DNA of 7,797 bases from Gammaproteobacteria bacterium (GTDB taxonomy: Bacteria > Pseudomonadota > Gammaproteobacteria > Granulosicoccales > Granulosicoccaceae): assembly GCA_020444765.1 (NCBI GenBank), contig JAGRHW010000159.1, positions 1 through 7,797 of the forward strand, read 5' to 3'. This document shows positions 1-6,096 of the stretch, in pieces. Each line of letters starts with the position of its first letter. Position 1 is the stretch's first letter. Under the pieces are notes generated by a model. The model did not search any database. It was not told where the DNA came from and saw only the letters and a list, made by a program, of their open reading frames with translations. The position numbers and the translations under genes were made by a program.

Positions 1-419
1 AATTCAAGATGGCGGTATCGGGTTGCCCGCGAAACTGTGCCGAGGCGACCATCAAGGATTTTGGCGTGGTGTGTGTCGATTCCGGATACGAATTACATGT
101 CGGCGGTAACGGCGGTATCAAGGTTCGGGTGACGGACCTGCTATGCAAGGTGGAAACCGAGGCGCAGGTGTTGGAATACAGTGCTGCATTTGTACAGAAG
201 TACCGCGAGGAAGCCCACTATCTGGAGCGAACAGCGCCCTGGGTTGAGCGAGTAGGCCTGCAGTCCATCAAAGAGGTGATTTTCGATGAGAATCAACGCC
301 GGGCATTGGCCGAACGTTTTTACTATTCACAGAAATTTGCCCAGATTGACCCCTGGAAAGAACGTGCCGAGGGTAAATCGGAACATGAATTCAAGTCCAT
401 AGAAATCAGCGCTGCCTGA
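1..419 (+). CDS. nirB: Nitrite reductase [NAD(P)H] large subunit, C-terminal part (partial)
   Basis: This is the 3' end of an assimilatory nitrite reductase large subunit; the reading frame is open to the left window edge, so the ATG at 9 is an internal Met, preceded in frame by Phe-Lys. The visible 138 or so residues begin at the siroheme/4Fe-4S half-domain signature SGCPRNCAEA, whose C-x3-C pair supplies two of the four cluster cysteines; the first pair would lie upstream of the window. The rest matches the C-terminal NirB tail, including the WVERVGLQSIKEVIFD stretch. Known for the family: cytoplasmic six-electron reduction of nitrite to ammonium using NAD(P)H, FAD, an iron-sulfur cluster and siroheme. 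nirD follows 33 bases downstream on the same strand, as expected for a nirBD operon. Dissimilatory detoxifying NirB is related, but the neighbours (Rieske-type NirD, NasR) favour assimilation. Confidence 0.93.
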   Translation, partial: FKMAVSGCPRNCAEATIKDFGVVCVDSGYELHVGGNGGIKVRVTDLLCKVETEAQVLEYSAAFVQKYREEAHYLERTAPWVERVGLQSIKEVIFDENQRRALAERFYYSQKFAQIDPWKERAEGKSEHEFKSIEISAA

Positions 420-452
420 TGCCGTCCACATTATTTAATCGAGGATCCTGAC

Positions 453-782
453 ATGAACAACTGGACCGAAATAGCCAGGCTTGAAGATATACCCAAGCTG
501 GGCGCGCGCGTCGTCAAAACCCAAACCGTGAATATCGCGGTGTTTCGTACCCGGGACGACCAGGTATTTGCACTCAAGGATGAATGCCCCCACCGCAAGG
601 GACCGCTCTCCCAGGGCATCGTGCACGACACGACAGTGACCTGTCCGTTGCACAACTGGAAGATTGATCTGGCAAGCGGCGAAGCCAGGGCTCCCGATCA
701 GGGATGCAGTCGCAGCTTTCCGGTCAAGGTAGAGAATGGCCTTGTCTATCTGGGCCTGACAGATCAACAGGCGGTTGCCTGA
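453..782 (+). CDS. nirD: Nitrite reductase [NAD(P)H] small subunit, Rieske type
   Basis: This 109-residue protein has the usual NirD length and fold signature. The Rieske 2Fe-2S ligands are complete: C45-P-H47 and C64-P-L-H67, in the context DECPHRKGPLSQG and CPLHNWKIDL. It is therefore the cluster-binding type of assimilatory small subunits, unlike the enteric NirD form, which to my knowledge lacks these ligands. It is expected to partner NirB in the cytoplasm and help deliver electrons for nitrite reduction. The ATG start is supported by a GAGGA ribosome binding site seven bases upstream (near 441-445). It lies between nirB and the FNT channel gene on the same strand with short gaps, so it is very probably co-transcribed. 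A free-standing Rieske ferredoxin would look similar, but position and length make NirD much more likely. Confidence 0.95.
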   Translation: MNNWTEIARLEDIPKLGARVVKTQTVNIAVFRTRDDQVFALKDECPHRKGPLSQGIVHDTTVTCPLHNWKIDLASGEARAPDQGCSRSFPVKVENGLVYLGLTDQQAVA

Positions 783-824
783 TTAAACATTCCCCCCCAC
801 TGAACCAACCACGAGGTAATAAGT

Positions 825-1682
825 ATGTCTTATTTGGAACCTACAGAGTTTGTATCGAAGATGGTCGACCAGGGCGAGTCCAAGGTCTATATGTCAACCA
901 AAGACACCCTGATTCGAGCTTTCATGGCTGGAGCCACTCTGGCGCTGGCTGCCGTTTTCGCTATCACGGTCGCAACCAAAACCGGTTCACCCCTGCTTGG
1001 TGCGATTCTGTTCCCGGTCGGATTCATGATGTTGTACCTGATGAAATTCGATCTGCTGACCGGCGTATTTACGCTGGTACCACTGGCCCTGATTGATCGT
1101 CGGCCTGGAGTCACTGTCTCCCAGGTGCTGCGAAACTGGGGCCTTGTTTTTGCAGGTAACTTCGCAGGCGCACTCGCGGTGGCTTTCATGATGTCTTATA
1201 TTCTGACTTATGGTTACAACACCGATGGCGGTCTGATTGCCGAGAAAGTCAGTCAAATCGGTGAGTCCAGGACCCTTGGGTATAAAGCCTATGGTTTGGA
1301 CGGTTGGATCACCATTTTTATCCGCGGTATGTTGTGTAACTGGATGGTCTCCATGGGTGTGGTTGGCGCCATGATCTCCACCAGCGCCACCGGTAAAATG
1401 GGCGCCATGTGGATGCCGATCATGTTGTTCTTCTTTATGGGATTCGAGCACTCCATCGTTAACATGTTTTTGTTCCCGTTTTCCATGATCATGGGTGGGG
1501 GATTCACTTTCGTCGAATACATTCTTTGGAATGAACTGCCGACAGCACTGGGTAATCTGGTGGGTGGTTTTGTTCTGGTAGGATTGCCTCTTTACTATAC
1601 CCACGTACGCACAAGCCCCGCACGTGCTCTCAAAAACAAGCAACGCCCCAGTGCGGAAAGTACTCTGAACGTCAGTGCCTGA
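825..1682 (+). CDS. nirC: Formate/nitrite transporter (FNT) family channel, NirC-like
   Basis: This 285-residue inner membrane protein has about six hydrophobic helices and the marks of the FNT family. The central helix motif GFEHSIVNMF carries the pore histidine (H209). CNWMVSMGVVGAM (171-183) matches the conserved family helix before it, and FDLLTGVF (75-82) matches the broken-helix loop with its conserved Thr. FNT proteins form pentamers that pass formate, nitrite or related small anions. Lying directly after nirBD, nitrite is the likely substrate, giving import for assimilation or export of excess. The ATG at 825 has a GAGGT ribosome binding site seven bases upstream. The C-terminal tail (about 262-285) is polar and basic, so probably cytoplasmic. 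The last eight bases overlap the annotated GTG start of the next gene. Formate transport (FocA-like) cannot be excluded from sequence alone. Confidence 0.9.
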   Translation: MSYLEPTEFVSKMVDQGESKVYMSTKDTLIRAFMAGATLALAAVFAITVATKTGSPLLGAILFPVGFMMLYLMKFDLLTGVFTLVPLALIDRRPGVTVSQVLRNWGLVFAGNFAGALAVAFMMSYILTYGYNTDGGLIAEKVSQIGESRTLGYKAYGLDGWITIFIRGMLCNWMVSMGVVGAMISTSATGKMGAMWMPIMLFFFMGFEHSIVNMFLFPFSMIMGGGFTFVEYILWNELPTALGNLVGGFVLVGLPLYYTHVRTSPARALKNKQRPSAESTLNVSA

Positions 1683-3477
1683 TACAGTCCTTTCCTCAGA
1701 CTCCCGACCTGAATCTGGTCGGGAGTCTCAATCTGAGAGTCTCGACAGATTGAAAATCTCGTTTGGCCAATGCAGCGATCAAGGCATCAAGCCGGAAAAT
1801 CAGGATTTTCACGCAGTTATGCTGCCCGACGAACCACAGCTCGGTAGCAAAGGCGCGGTACTGGCGCTGGCCGACGGCATCAGCAGCAGCAGAGTCAGTG
1901 CCGAGGCGAGTGCATCGGCGGTCAAGTCGTTTATCGATGGTTATTATGCAACCCCGGAATCGTGGAGTGTCGGCACTTCTGCACGCCGTGTGTTGCAAGC
2001 CACCAACTCCTGGCTATACGCCCAGACCTGCAATGCGATGGGTCGTTTCAACCTGGAAAAAGGCTATATCTGTACATTAAGCGCGATGGTCATAAAGTCC
2101 AATACCGCGTATCTCTTTCATATCGGCGATTCACGTATCTACCGGCTGAGTGGTGCCGGGCTTGAGCAGCTGACCGAAGATCATCGACTCTGGGAGTCTG
2201 AACAAAAAAGCTATTTAAGTCACGCACTGGGTATGCGTGAAAAACTGCATCTCGACCATACAGCAATGCCTGTGCAAGTCGGGGATTGTTTTATACTGGC
2301 AACCGACGGTGTCTATGAATTTTGTTCGGATACTGAGATTGCCGAAATCATAGCCGGGCATTGTGATGACCTGGAACTCGCCGCACACCTTATCGTGCAA
2401 AAAGCCATGGCGAATGCCAGCAATGATAACCTGACGATCCAGATTGTGCGGATCGAACAACTACCCAACACAAAACTTCCGGAATTGCAGCGACAGGCGG
2501 CAGACCTGGCTTTTCCGCCGGAAATGCATCCCGGCACCGAGTTTGAAGGCTATCGTATAGAGCGGGCATTACACCACAGCAGCCGAAGTCATATCTACCT
2601 GGCATCCGATAAGGATACGGGTGAGTCGGTGATTCTAAAAACACCCTCAGTTGACTTGTGGCAGAATGCCGAATACCGCGAACGATTCCTGATGGAAGAC
2701 TGGGTGGCCCGGCGAGTTAACAACGCGCATCTCTTAAAGTCCATTCCACCCCGGCAACAACGTCAGTTCCTGTATAACGTGAGTGAGTACATCCAGGGCC
2801 AAACACTGGTACAGTGGATGATCGACAACCCGAGGCCAAGCCTGGAAACGGTGCGCAATATAGTGGTACAGATAGCAAGGGGTCTGAACGCACTGCACCG
2901 CCAGGAGATGCTGCACCAGGATTTACGGCCAGCGAATGTGATGATCTGCGATAACGGGACGGTTAAAATTATCGACTTCGGTTCCGTACATGTCGCCGGG
3001 GTTGAAGAAAGTACCGACGATCCGCAACCCATGCTTGGAACAGTACAATACTGTGCACCTGAGTATTTTCTCGGTGAATCCGGCAGTATTGCGTCCGACC
3101 TGTTCTCGCTTGCCGTGATCACTTACCAGATGCTTTGCGGCAAGCTGCCTTACGGGGCACAGATTGCCCGGGCTACAACCCGTGGCGCACAGCTCAGGCT
3201 GGTATATCGCTCTCTGTTGGAGGATGATCCTAAAATCCCCGTTTGGATTGATGAAACACTGCGCAAGGCCCTGCATCCCAACCCGGTCAGACGTTACGAT
3301 ACCTTATCCGAGTTTGTTTATGATCTCCGTGTTCCCAACCCGGCATTTGCAAACAAGCAACACAAACCGTTAGTGAAACGAAACCCGCTGTTATTTTGGA
3401 AAGGGCTTTCGCTATTGCTGTTTCTGACCATTGTGGCAATGCTGTTAAAGCAGTACTGGCCGATAGCCGGGCACTAG
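1675..3477 (+). CDS. PP2C phosphatase / Ser-Thr protein kinase fusion, membrane-anchored
   Basis: This 600-residue two-domain signalling protein starts with a PP2C phosphatase (about 26-262). It shows the metal-binding and catalytic motifs KPENQD (39-44), LADG (65-68), HIGDSR (149-154), ATDG (209-212) and SNDN (249-252). A Ser/Thr kinase domain follows (about 292-552): Lys in VILKTP (K322), catalytic loop LHQDLRPANV (D416, N421), DFG (434-436) and APE (461-463). The glycine-rich loop is degenerate (ALHHSSRSHIYL) and HRD is HQD; I recall similar changes in Pseudomonas homologues in nirB-nasA clusters, so they may be family traits. One membrane helix near 573-591 ends the protein, placing both domains in the cytoplasm. 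The GTG at 1675 overlaps nirC by eight bases. An in-frame TTG at 1750 sits where the domain begins and lies after a strong hairpin, so it may be the real start. Operon position implies control of nitrate or nitrite assimilation; the substrate is unknown. Confidence 0.88.
   Translation: MPDTVLSSDSRPESGRESQSESLDRLKISFGQCSDQGIKPENQDFHAVMLPDEPQLGSKGAVLALADGISSSRVSAEASASAVKSFIDGYYATPESWSVGTSARRVLQATNSWLYAQTCNAMGRFNLEKGYICTLSAMVIKSNTAYLFHIGDSRIYRLSGAGLEQLTEDHRLWESEQKSYLSHALGMREKLHLDHTAMPVQVGDCFILATDGVYEFCSDTEIAEIIAGHCDDLELAAHLIVQKAMANASNDNLTIQIVRIEQLPNTKLPELQRQAADLAFPPEMHPGTEFEGYRIERALHHSSRSHIYLASDKDTGESVILKTPSVDLWQNAEYRERFLMEDWVARRVNNAHLLKSIPPRQQRQFLYNVSEYIQGQTLVQWMIDNPRPSLETVRNIVVQIARGLNALHRQEMLHQDLRPANVMICDNGTVKIIDFGSVHVAGVEESTDDPQPMLGTVQYCAPEYFLGESGSIASDLFSLAVITYQMLCGKLPYGAQIARATTRGAQLRLVYRSLLEDDPKIPVWIDETLRKALHPNPVRRYDTLSEFVYDLRVPNPAFANKQHKPLVKRNPLLFWKGLSLLLFLTIVAMLLKQYWPIAGH
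1698..1728 (+). promoter_or_regulatory. Strong hairpin just after the nirC stop (attenuator or processing site)
   Basis: A perfect 12-bp inverted repeat, AGACTCCCGACC (1698-1709) with GGTCGGGAGTCT (1717-1728), encloses a seven-base loop. It starts 15 bases after the nirC stop and ends 21 bases before the in-frame TTG at 1750. No U-tract follows, so it is not a classical intrinsic terminator. It could stabilise the nirBDC message 3' end, mark an RNase processing site or damp expression of the kinase gene. If the GTG at 1675 is used, the hairpin lies inside the coding region and encodes a Ser/Glu/Arg-rich linker. Confidence 0.6.
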
Positions 3478-3518
3478 TGGTCCATCCACTTGATACTATC
3501 GGGTGGATGGACCACTAG
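3474..3518. terminator. Bidirectional terminator-like inverted repeat between convergent genes
   Basis: A perfect 16-bp stem, CTAGTGGTCCATCCAC (3474-3489) with GTGGATGGACCACTAG (3503-3518), has a 13-base loop. The left arm contains the TAG stop of the kinase/phosphatase gene (3475-3477) and the right arm contains the TAG stop of nasR read on the minus strand (3515-3517). No long U-tract follows on either strand, so termination may rely on the stem with Rho, or the stem may protect both 3' ends. The convergent arrangement supports a shared bidirectional role. Confidence 0.75.
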
Positions 3519-4798
3519 CTCTGTGACATACCTTTCAAGCTGTTATTTTGCAGAACCATTTCAGCCACTTCAGCCAGGCGTAGATTGTGCTCCATCGCCA
3601 GATTACGCAAATACCGATAAGCCTGATCTTCATTGAGCTGCATTTGCTGCATCAATATGCCTTTGGTTCGTTCAATCTGTTTGCGCTCACGAATAGCGCG
3701 CCTGGCTGTTTCCAGCTCGGCTTCGACGTTGGCCAGATGCCTGGACTGCTGACGTAATAGATCTATGACCGAGCGAGGTGCATGCTTAATGTGTTCCTGT
3801 CCACCCTGTTGAAAAACCAGCAAGCGCTCTACCGGAATCTCCGGATCGAAAAACCGTTGCACCACTTCATCGGTAACCACGTTTGAGCTGCCCAGGTTTT
3901 GCAAAAGTCTGGTGGAATCATTGAGTGCCCGCAGATTTTTACTGATAAGTGTTTCGCAGTGTTTTTGTAAGGTCAGAACCAGTTTACGCTGAATCCGCCA
4001 CATAAAACCAATGCGCTCACTGGCATTTTCAAACCAGACATCACTCAGGCCAGTATCCAGGTTTGTATTGTCTTCAGCATCACGAATCATTTGCCGCATA
4101 CCGTCCAGGCGAGCAGTAAATCCGCTGCTTTCCATTTCACGCCAGAGCTTGTTGATATCCTGACCAGCCAGCTCGAGAAATATTCTGAAGTTTCTCTCTT
4201 GCGCATCAATCAGGTGCACGACCCGTTGCTTCAGGGAATCTTTGCAAATGCCGGCACCAAAAGCGAGCGCCCCGGTAGCGCGCTCTTGCCCGGCCATTTC
4301 CTTGCCTTCAATGAGGTAAAACAGGCTGACCAGAAGGCGGGAGATTTCCGCATCCACACCCGCATCGGCAAGTTCGAGGATCAACGCAATCAGGCCGGAA
4401 ATCATGCGGCTGAATGCGGCTACTGACTCGTCACCGCTTATTTTATGGCTGGATATGGAAGCGCGCAGTTCCGGCATGGCTTCCAGTCCGGTTTGCACCC
4501 AGGCCATCAGGGACAGAATGCGGGCATTGGAGAACGTTGGGTTTTGTAATTCGCTTTCAAACTCTCCCAGCAACAAACCGGTTATTTGTTCGGATTCTGC
4601 GATCAGTTTCGTACGCTTGTCTGCAAAACGCTCTCCAGAGGAGGCGAGAAAGATGCTGGATGCCCCACGTTCACTTTGTAATGTGTGCACCAAGTGTCCC
4701 AGTATACCCGACAATCTGACGCGATCGTTGAGCTGCTGGAGCTCCGCTACTTCAAGTTGTTTGGCGCGGATCAATAGATTAACCGTTGACGTTGACAT
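3515..4798 (-). CDS. nasR: NasR-type nitrate-sensing antiterminator (NIT + ANTAR)
   Basis: This 427-residue one-component regulator has an N-terminal helical NIT domain (about 25-310) with family marks LQSERGASSIFLAS (R44), GQERATGALAFGAG (R173) and DAQERNFRIFLELAG (R202); conserved arginines bind nitrate or nitrite in the characterised Klebsiella NasR. The C-terminal ANTAR domain (about 360-421) is seen in RERKQIERTKGILMQ and NEDQAYRYLRNLAMEHN, with a short coiled segment before it. ANTAR proteins bind a two-hairpin RNA motif in a leader and prevent terminator formation, so this protein probably switches on nas genes when nitrate is present. It converges on the nirBDC-kinase operon and ends in the shared inverted repeat. 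The ATG at 4798 has only a weak ribosome binding site (GAG-rich, about 4809-4821), partly inside a small hairpin. It is slightly longer than the enteric protein (about 393 residues as I recall). Confidence 0.9.
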   Translation of the reverse strand: MSTSTVNLLIRAKQLEVAELQQLNDRVRLSGILGHLVHTLQSERGASSIFLASSGERFADKRTKLIAESEQITGLLLGEFESELQNPTFSNARILSLMAWVQTGLEAMPELRASISSHKISGDESVAAFSRMISGLIALILELADAGVDAEISRLLVSLFYLIEGKEMAGQERATGALAFGAGICKDSLKQRVVHLIDAQERNFRIFLELAGQDINKLWREMESSGFTARLDGMRQMIRDAEDNTNLDTGLSDVWFENASERIGFMWRIQRKLVLTLQKHCETLISKNLRALNDSTRLLQNLGSSNVVTDEVVQRFFDPEIPVERLLVFQQGGQEHIKHAPRSVIDLLRQQSRHLANVEAELETARRAIRERKQIERTKGILMQQMQLNEDQAYRYLRNLAMEHNLRLAEVAEMVLQNNSLKGMSQS

Positions 4799-4984
4799 AA
4801 CTTGTACTCACTCTGGGAGTGTCTAGTCCGCTTGATTTGTGACATCTGAAGTTAAATCTGATTCGTCGATTTGGATGCAACTTAGCACATTCTTCTGCAT
4901 TACATACAACGCTTAATTTTTTGCTCGAATTTGGTGCGACTGCGGTTCAGTAAAGTTAAATGCTCGTGCAGTTCCTAGCGTGGA

Positions 4985-5193
4985 AGCCCAACACATCGAC
5001 ATAAATTACACCGTTTTTAGTTAGAGCCTTTATTTCCTTACCCACAGTTGTATTTCTTTCCTCGGATTGCGCACCTCATTGACGACAAGGGCAAAAAGGC
5101 CATTTCATCGATGACACCGGTGATGTCAGACACTTTCTTACTTGCAGTACTGATTTCGCCCTTGGTAAATACAACGTTCACAACAAGATTATC
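4985..5193 (-). pseudogene. Remnant of a methyl-accepting chemotaxis protein signalling domain
   Basis: Read on the minus strand, three out-of-frame pieces follow in the order of the highly conserved MCP hairpin tip. First is VVFTKGEIS then SKKVSDITGVIDEMAF (about 5095-5181), matching the family pattern EIS-SSKKISDIIGVIDEIAF. Second is FALVVNEVRN (about 5066-5096), matching GFAVVANEVRNLA; the roughly 22 residues normally between them (QTNLLALNAAVEAARAG and so on) are missing, with the join in a run of five T on the coding strand. Third, after loss of one base, is EERNTTVGKEIKALT (about 5019-5063), matching LAERS-AAKEIKALI, then a weaker tail to about 4985. No start, sensor domain or intact frame remains, so this is a dead fragment. 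Recognition is by eye and rests on the near-invariant family sequence. Confidence 0.8.
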
Positions 5194-5244
5194 CGCTCGG
5201 GGCGGGCACGCGTCACTGACAACCGGAGGAAGGGTCAGGCAGGC

Positions 5245-5259
5245 GCAGGGACGCCCTGC
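5245..5259 (-). terminator. Short GC-rich hairpin downstream of the dnr-like gene
   Basis: A perfect 6-bp stem, GCAGGG (5245-5250) with CCCTGC (5254-5259), has a three-base loop and starts about nine bases after the TAA of the minus-strand dnr-like gene. There is no T-tract on the minus-strand side, so an intrinsic terminator is only weakly supported. It may simply be chance in GC-rich sequence. Confidence 0.25.
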
Positions 5260-5267
5260 TCAGGCTC

Positions 5268-6008
5268 TTATTCGTGATTTTTCTGTGCGGGAGGGCATGG
5301 ATACAGAAACGTCGATCGCAGCAAATCCTGCTGGATGCTGCAGGCATCGGCCGTTGCCGTAAGTTCTTCGCTATCCAGGATTTCAATAATGCTCAAGTGA
5401 ACCCTGATCATTCCGCCGTCGGTCAGCTGCTTCATGATACGCGACAGGGTTTCCGGTTTTACCGACAGCCGGGAAGCAAGTACCTGTTTGGGAACCGGCA
5501 ATTCGAAGGGGCCGCCTTCGGGCGGAGCCGCCTGCAAAAGGTAGGCGGCCACGCGGCTGATCGCACTGTACTGGCTCAGTTCGTCAATCTCCCGCACCAA
5601 CCCTCTGAGTCGCTGACTCATATCCGCCAGCAGCAAAAAACAGGTATCGACAGACTGCCTCAGCATATTCGCAAAATCCTTTGAATCGACACTGATCACT
5701 TCCGCATTCGTGAGCGCCTGCGCACCGACGGGATAGTGCGGGCGCGAAAGAAACATCAATGCCTCCGCAAAAGTGCTGCCCGCGGTGATCACCTCTATGA
5801 TTTTCTCATTGCCGGCCGGCGATGCGCGAAACAGCTTGATCTGTCCTTTTACCACGTAGTAGAAACGATCCGCCACATCGCCCTGATCGAAAAGATATTC
5901 GCCGTGCGCCAGACGTTTTCTTACCGCATATTTGACGGTTCGCGACAGTTGGTTTTTATCGAGCTGGGCAAAAAGGAAACCTTCTTTCAGATCATCTTCG
6001 ATGCTCAT
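5268..6008 (-). CDS. dnr: Crp/Fnr-family transcription regulator, DNR-like
   Basis: This 246-residue regulator has an N-terminal cyclic-nucleotide-binding-type beta barrel (about 15-125), a long dimerisation helix (about 125-160) and a winged helix-turn-helix (about 170-212). GNEKIIEVITAGSTFAEALMF (67-87) and PVPKQVLASRL-SVKPETLSRIM (171-192) closely resemble what I recall of Pseudomonas DNR, the haem-based nitric oxide sensor of denitrification. Recognition-helix residues E186, S189 and R190 form the E-xx-SR pattern that reads TTGAT half-sites in Fnr-type proteins. The N-terminal cysteine cluster of FNR is absent, so it is not an oxygen-labile iron-sulfur sensor. The ATG at 6008 has AGAAG eight bases upstream and fits the family start; a TTG at 6032 would add eight residues but lacks such support. 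The last 25 or so residues extend past the usual end. It lies downstream of gnd but has its own likely promoter. Exact ligand unproven. Confidence 0.85.
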   Translation of the reverse strand: MSIEDDLKEGFLFAQLDKNQLSRTVKYAVRKRLAHGEYLFDQGDVADRFYYVVKGQIKLFRASPAGNEKIIEVITAGSTFAEALMFLSRPHYPVGAQALTNAEVISVDSKDFANMLRQSVDTCFLLLADMSQRLRGLVREIDELSQYSAISRVAAYLLQAAPPEGGPFELPVPKQVLASRLSVKPETLSRIMKQLTDGGMIRVHLSIIEILDSEELTATADACSIQQDLLRSTFLYPCPPAQKNHE

Positions 6009-6040
6009 GCGGATCACTTCTTGGTAAAACAAATCGGGAT

Positions 6041-6049
6041 ACTATACCA
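6041..6049 (-). promoter_or_regulatory. Extended -10 promoter element for the dnr-like gene
   Basis: On the minus strand TGGTATAGT reads as an extended -10 (TGn plus TATAGT, one mismatch group from TATAAT). It lies 32 bases before the ATG at 6008, predicting a leader of about 26 bases. No good -35 is seen at normal spacing, as is common for extended -10 promoters. It would let the regulator be expressed separately from gnd. No TTGAT-N4-ATCAA autoregulatory site is visible next to it. Confidence 0.5.
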
Positions 6050-6096
6050 CGCATTCATTACCTCAAACTTCGGAACCAAAGCCGCCTTTTCGTCGC

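Larger units (their letters stand above)
4799..5267. other. Intergenic stretch between nasR and the dnr-like gene
   Basis: There is no intact gene in these 469 bases. The part next to nasR (4799-4984) is AT-rich, about 35-48% GC by row, and should hold the nasR promoter and leader, but I see no convincing -35/-10 pair, sigma-54 site or full FNR-type palindrome. A small dyad, CACTC-TGG-GAGTG, lies at 4809-4821 over the expected nasR ribosome binding region. The centre (about 4985-5193) is a decayed chemotaxis receptor fragment. The last 70 bases are GC-rich and contain a short hairpin downstream of the dnr-like gene. Confidence 0.6.

Noticed and set aside
1..8. Window begins with AATTC, as a cut EcoRI site would
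   Set aside because: Could hint at a clone end, but it is only five bases and the nirB frame is simply open to the edge; no conclusion can be drawn.
791..798. Run of seven C between nirD and nirC
   Set aside because: An ordinary short homopolymer with no associated structure; it does not affect either gene.
987..1643. Long minus-strand open frame (218 codons) opposite the FNT channel gene
   Set aside because: It is His- and Gln-rich with no recognisable domain and lies wholly opposite a well-supported conserved membrane protein, so it is a shadow.
4831..4846. Possible FNR/DNR site (TTGATTTGTGACAT) upstream of nasR
   Set aside because: Only one half-site matches TTGAT-N4-ATCAA; the other half has too many mismatches to call.
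4870..4900. Possible sigma-54 promoter upstream of nasR (TGTGCTAAGTTGCA on the minus strand)
   Set aside because: The invariant GG of the -24 element is missing, so I do not call it.
5048..5362. Plus-strand open frame of 104 codons crossing the nasR-dnr gap
   Set aside because: It runs antisense to the MCP remnant and to the dnr-like 3' end, and its translation shows no recognisable motif.
6009..6032. Upstream TTG start at 6032 for the dnr-like gene
   Set aside because: The ATG at 6008 has a better ribosome binding site and fits the family N-terminus; the extra eight codons overlap the predicted leader.
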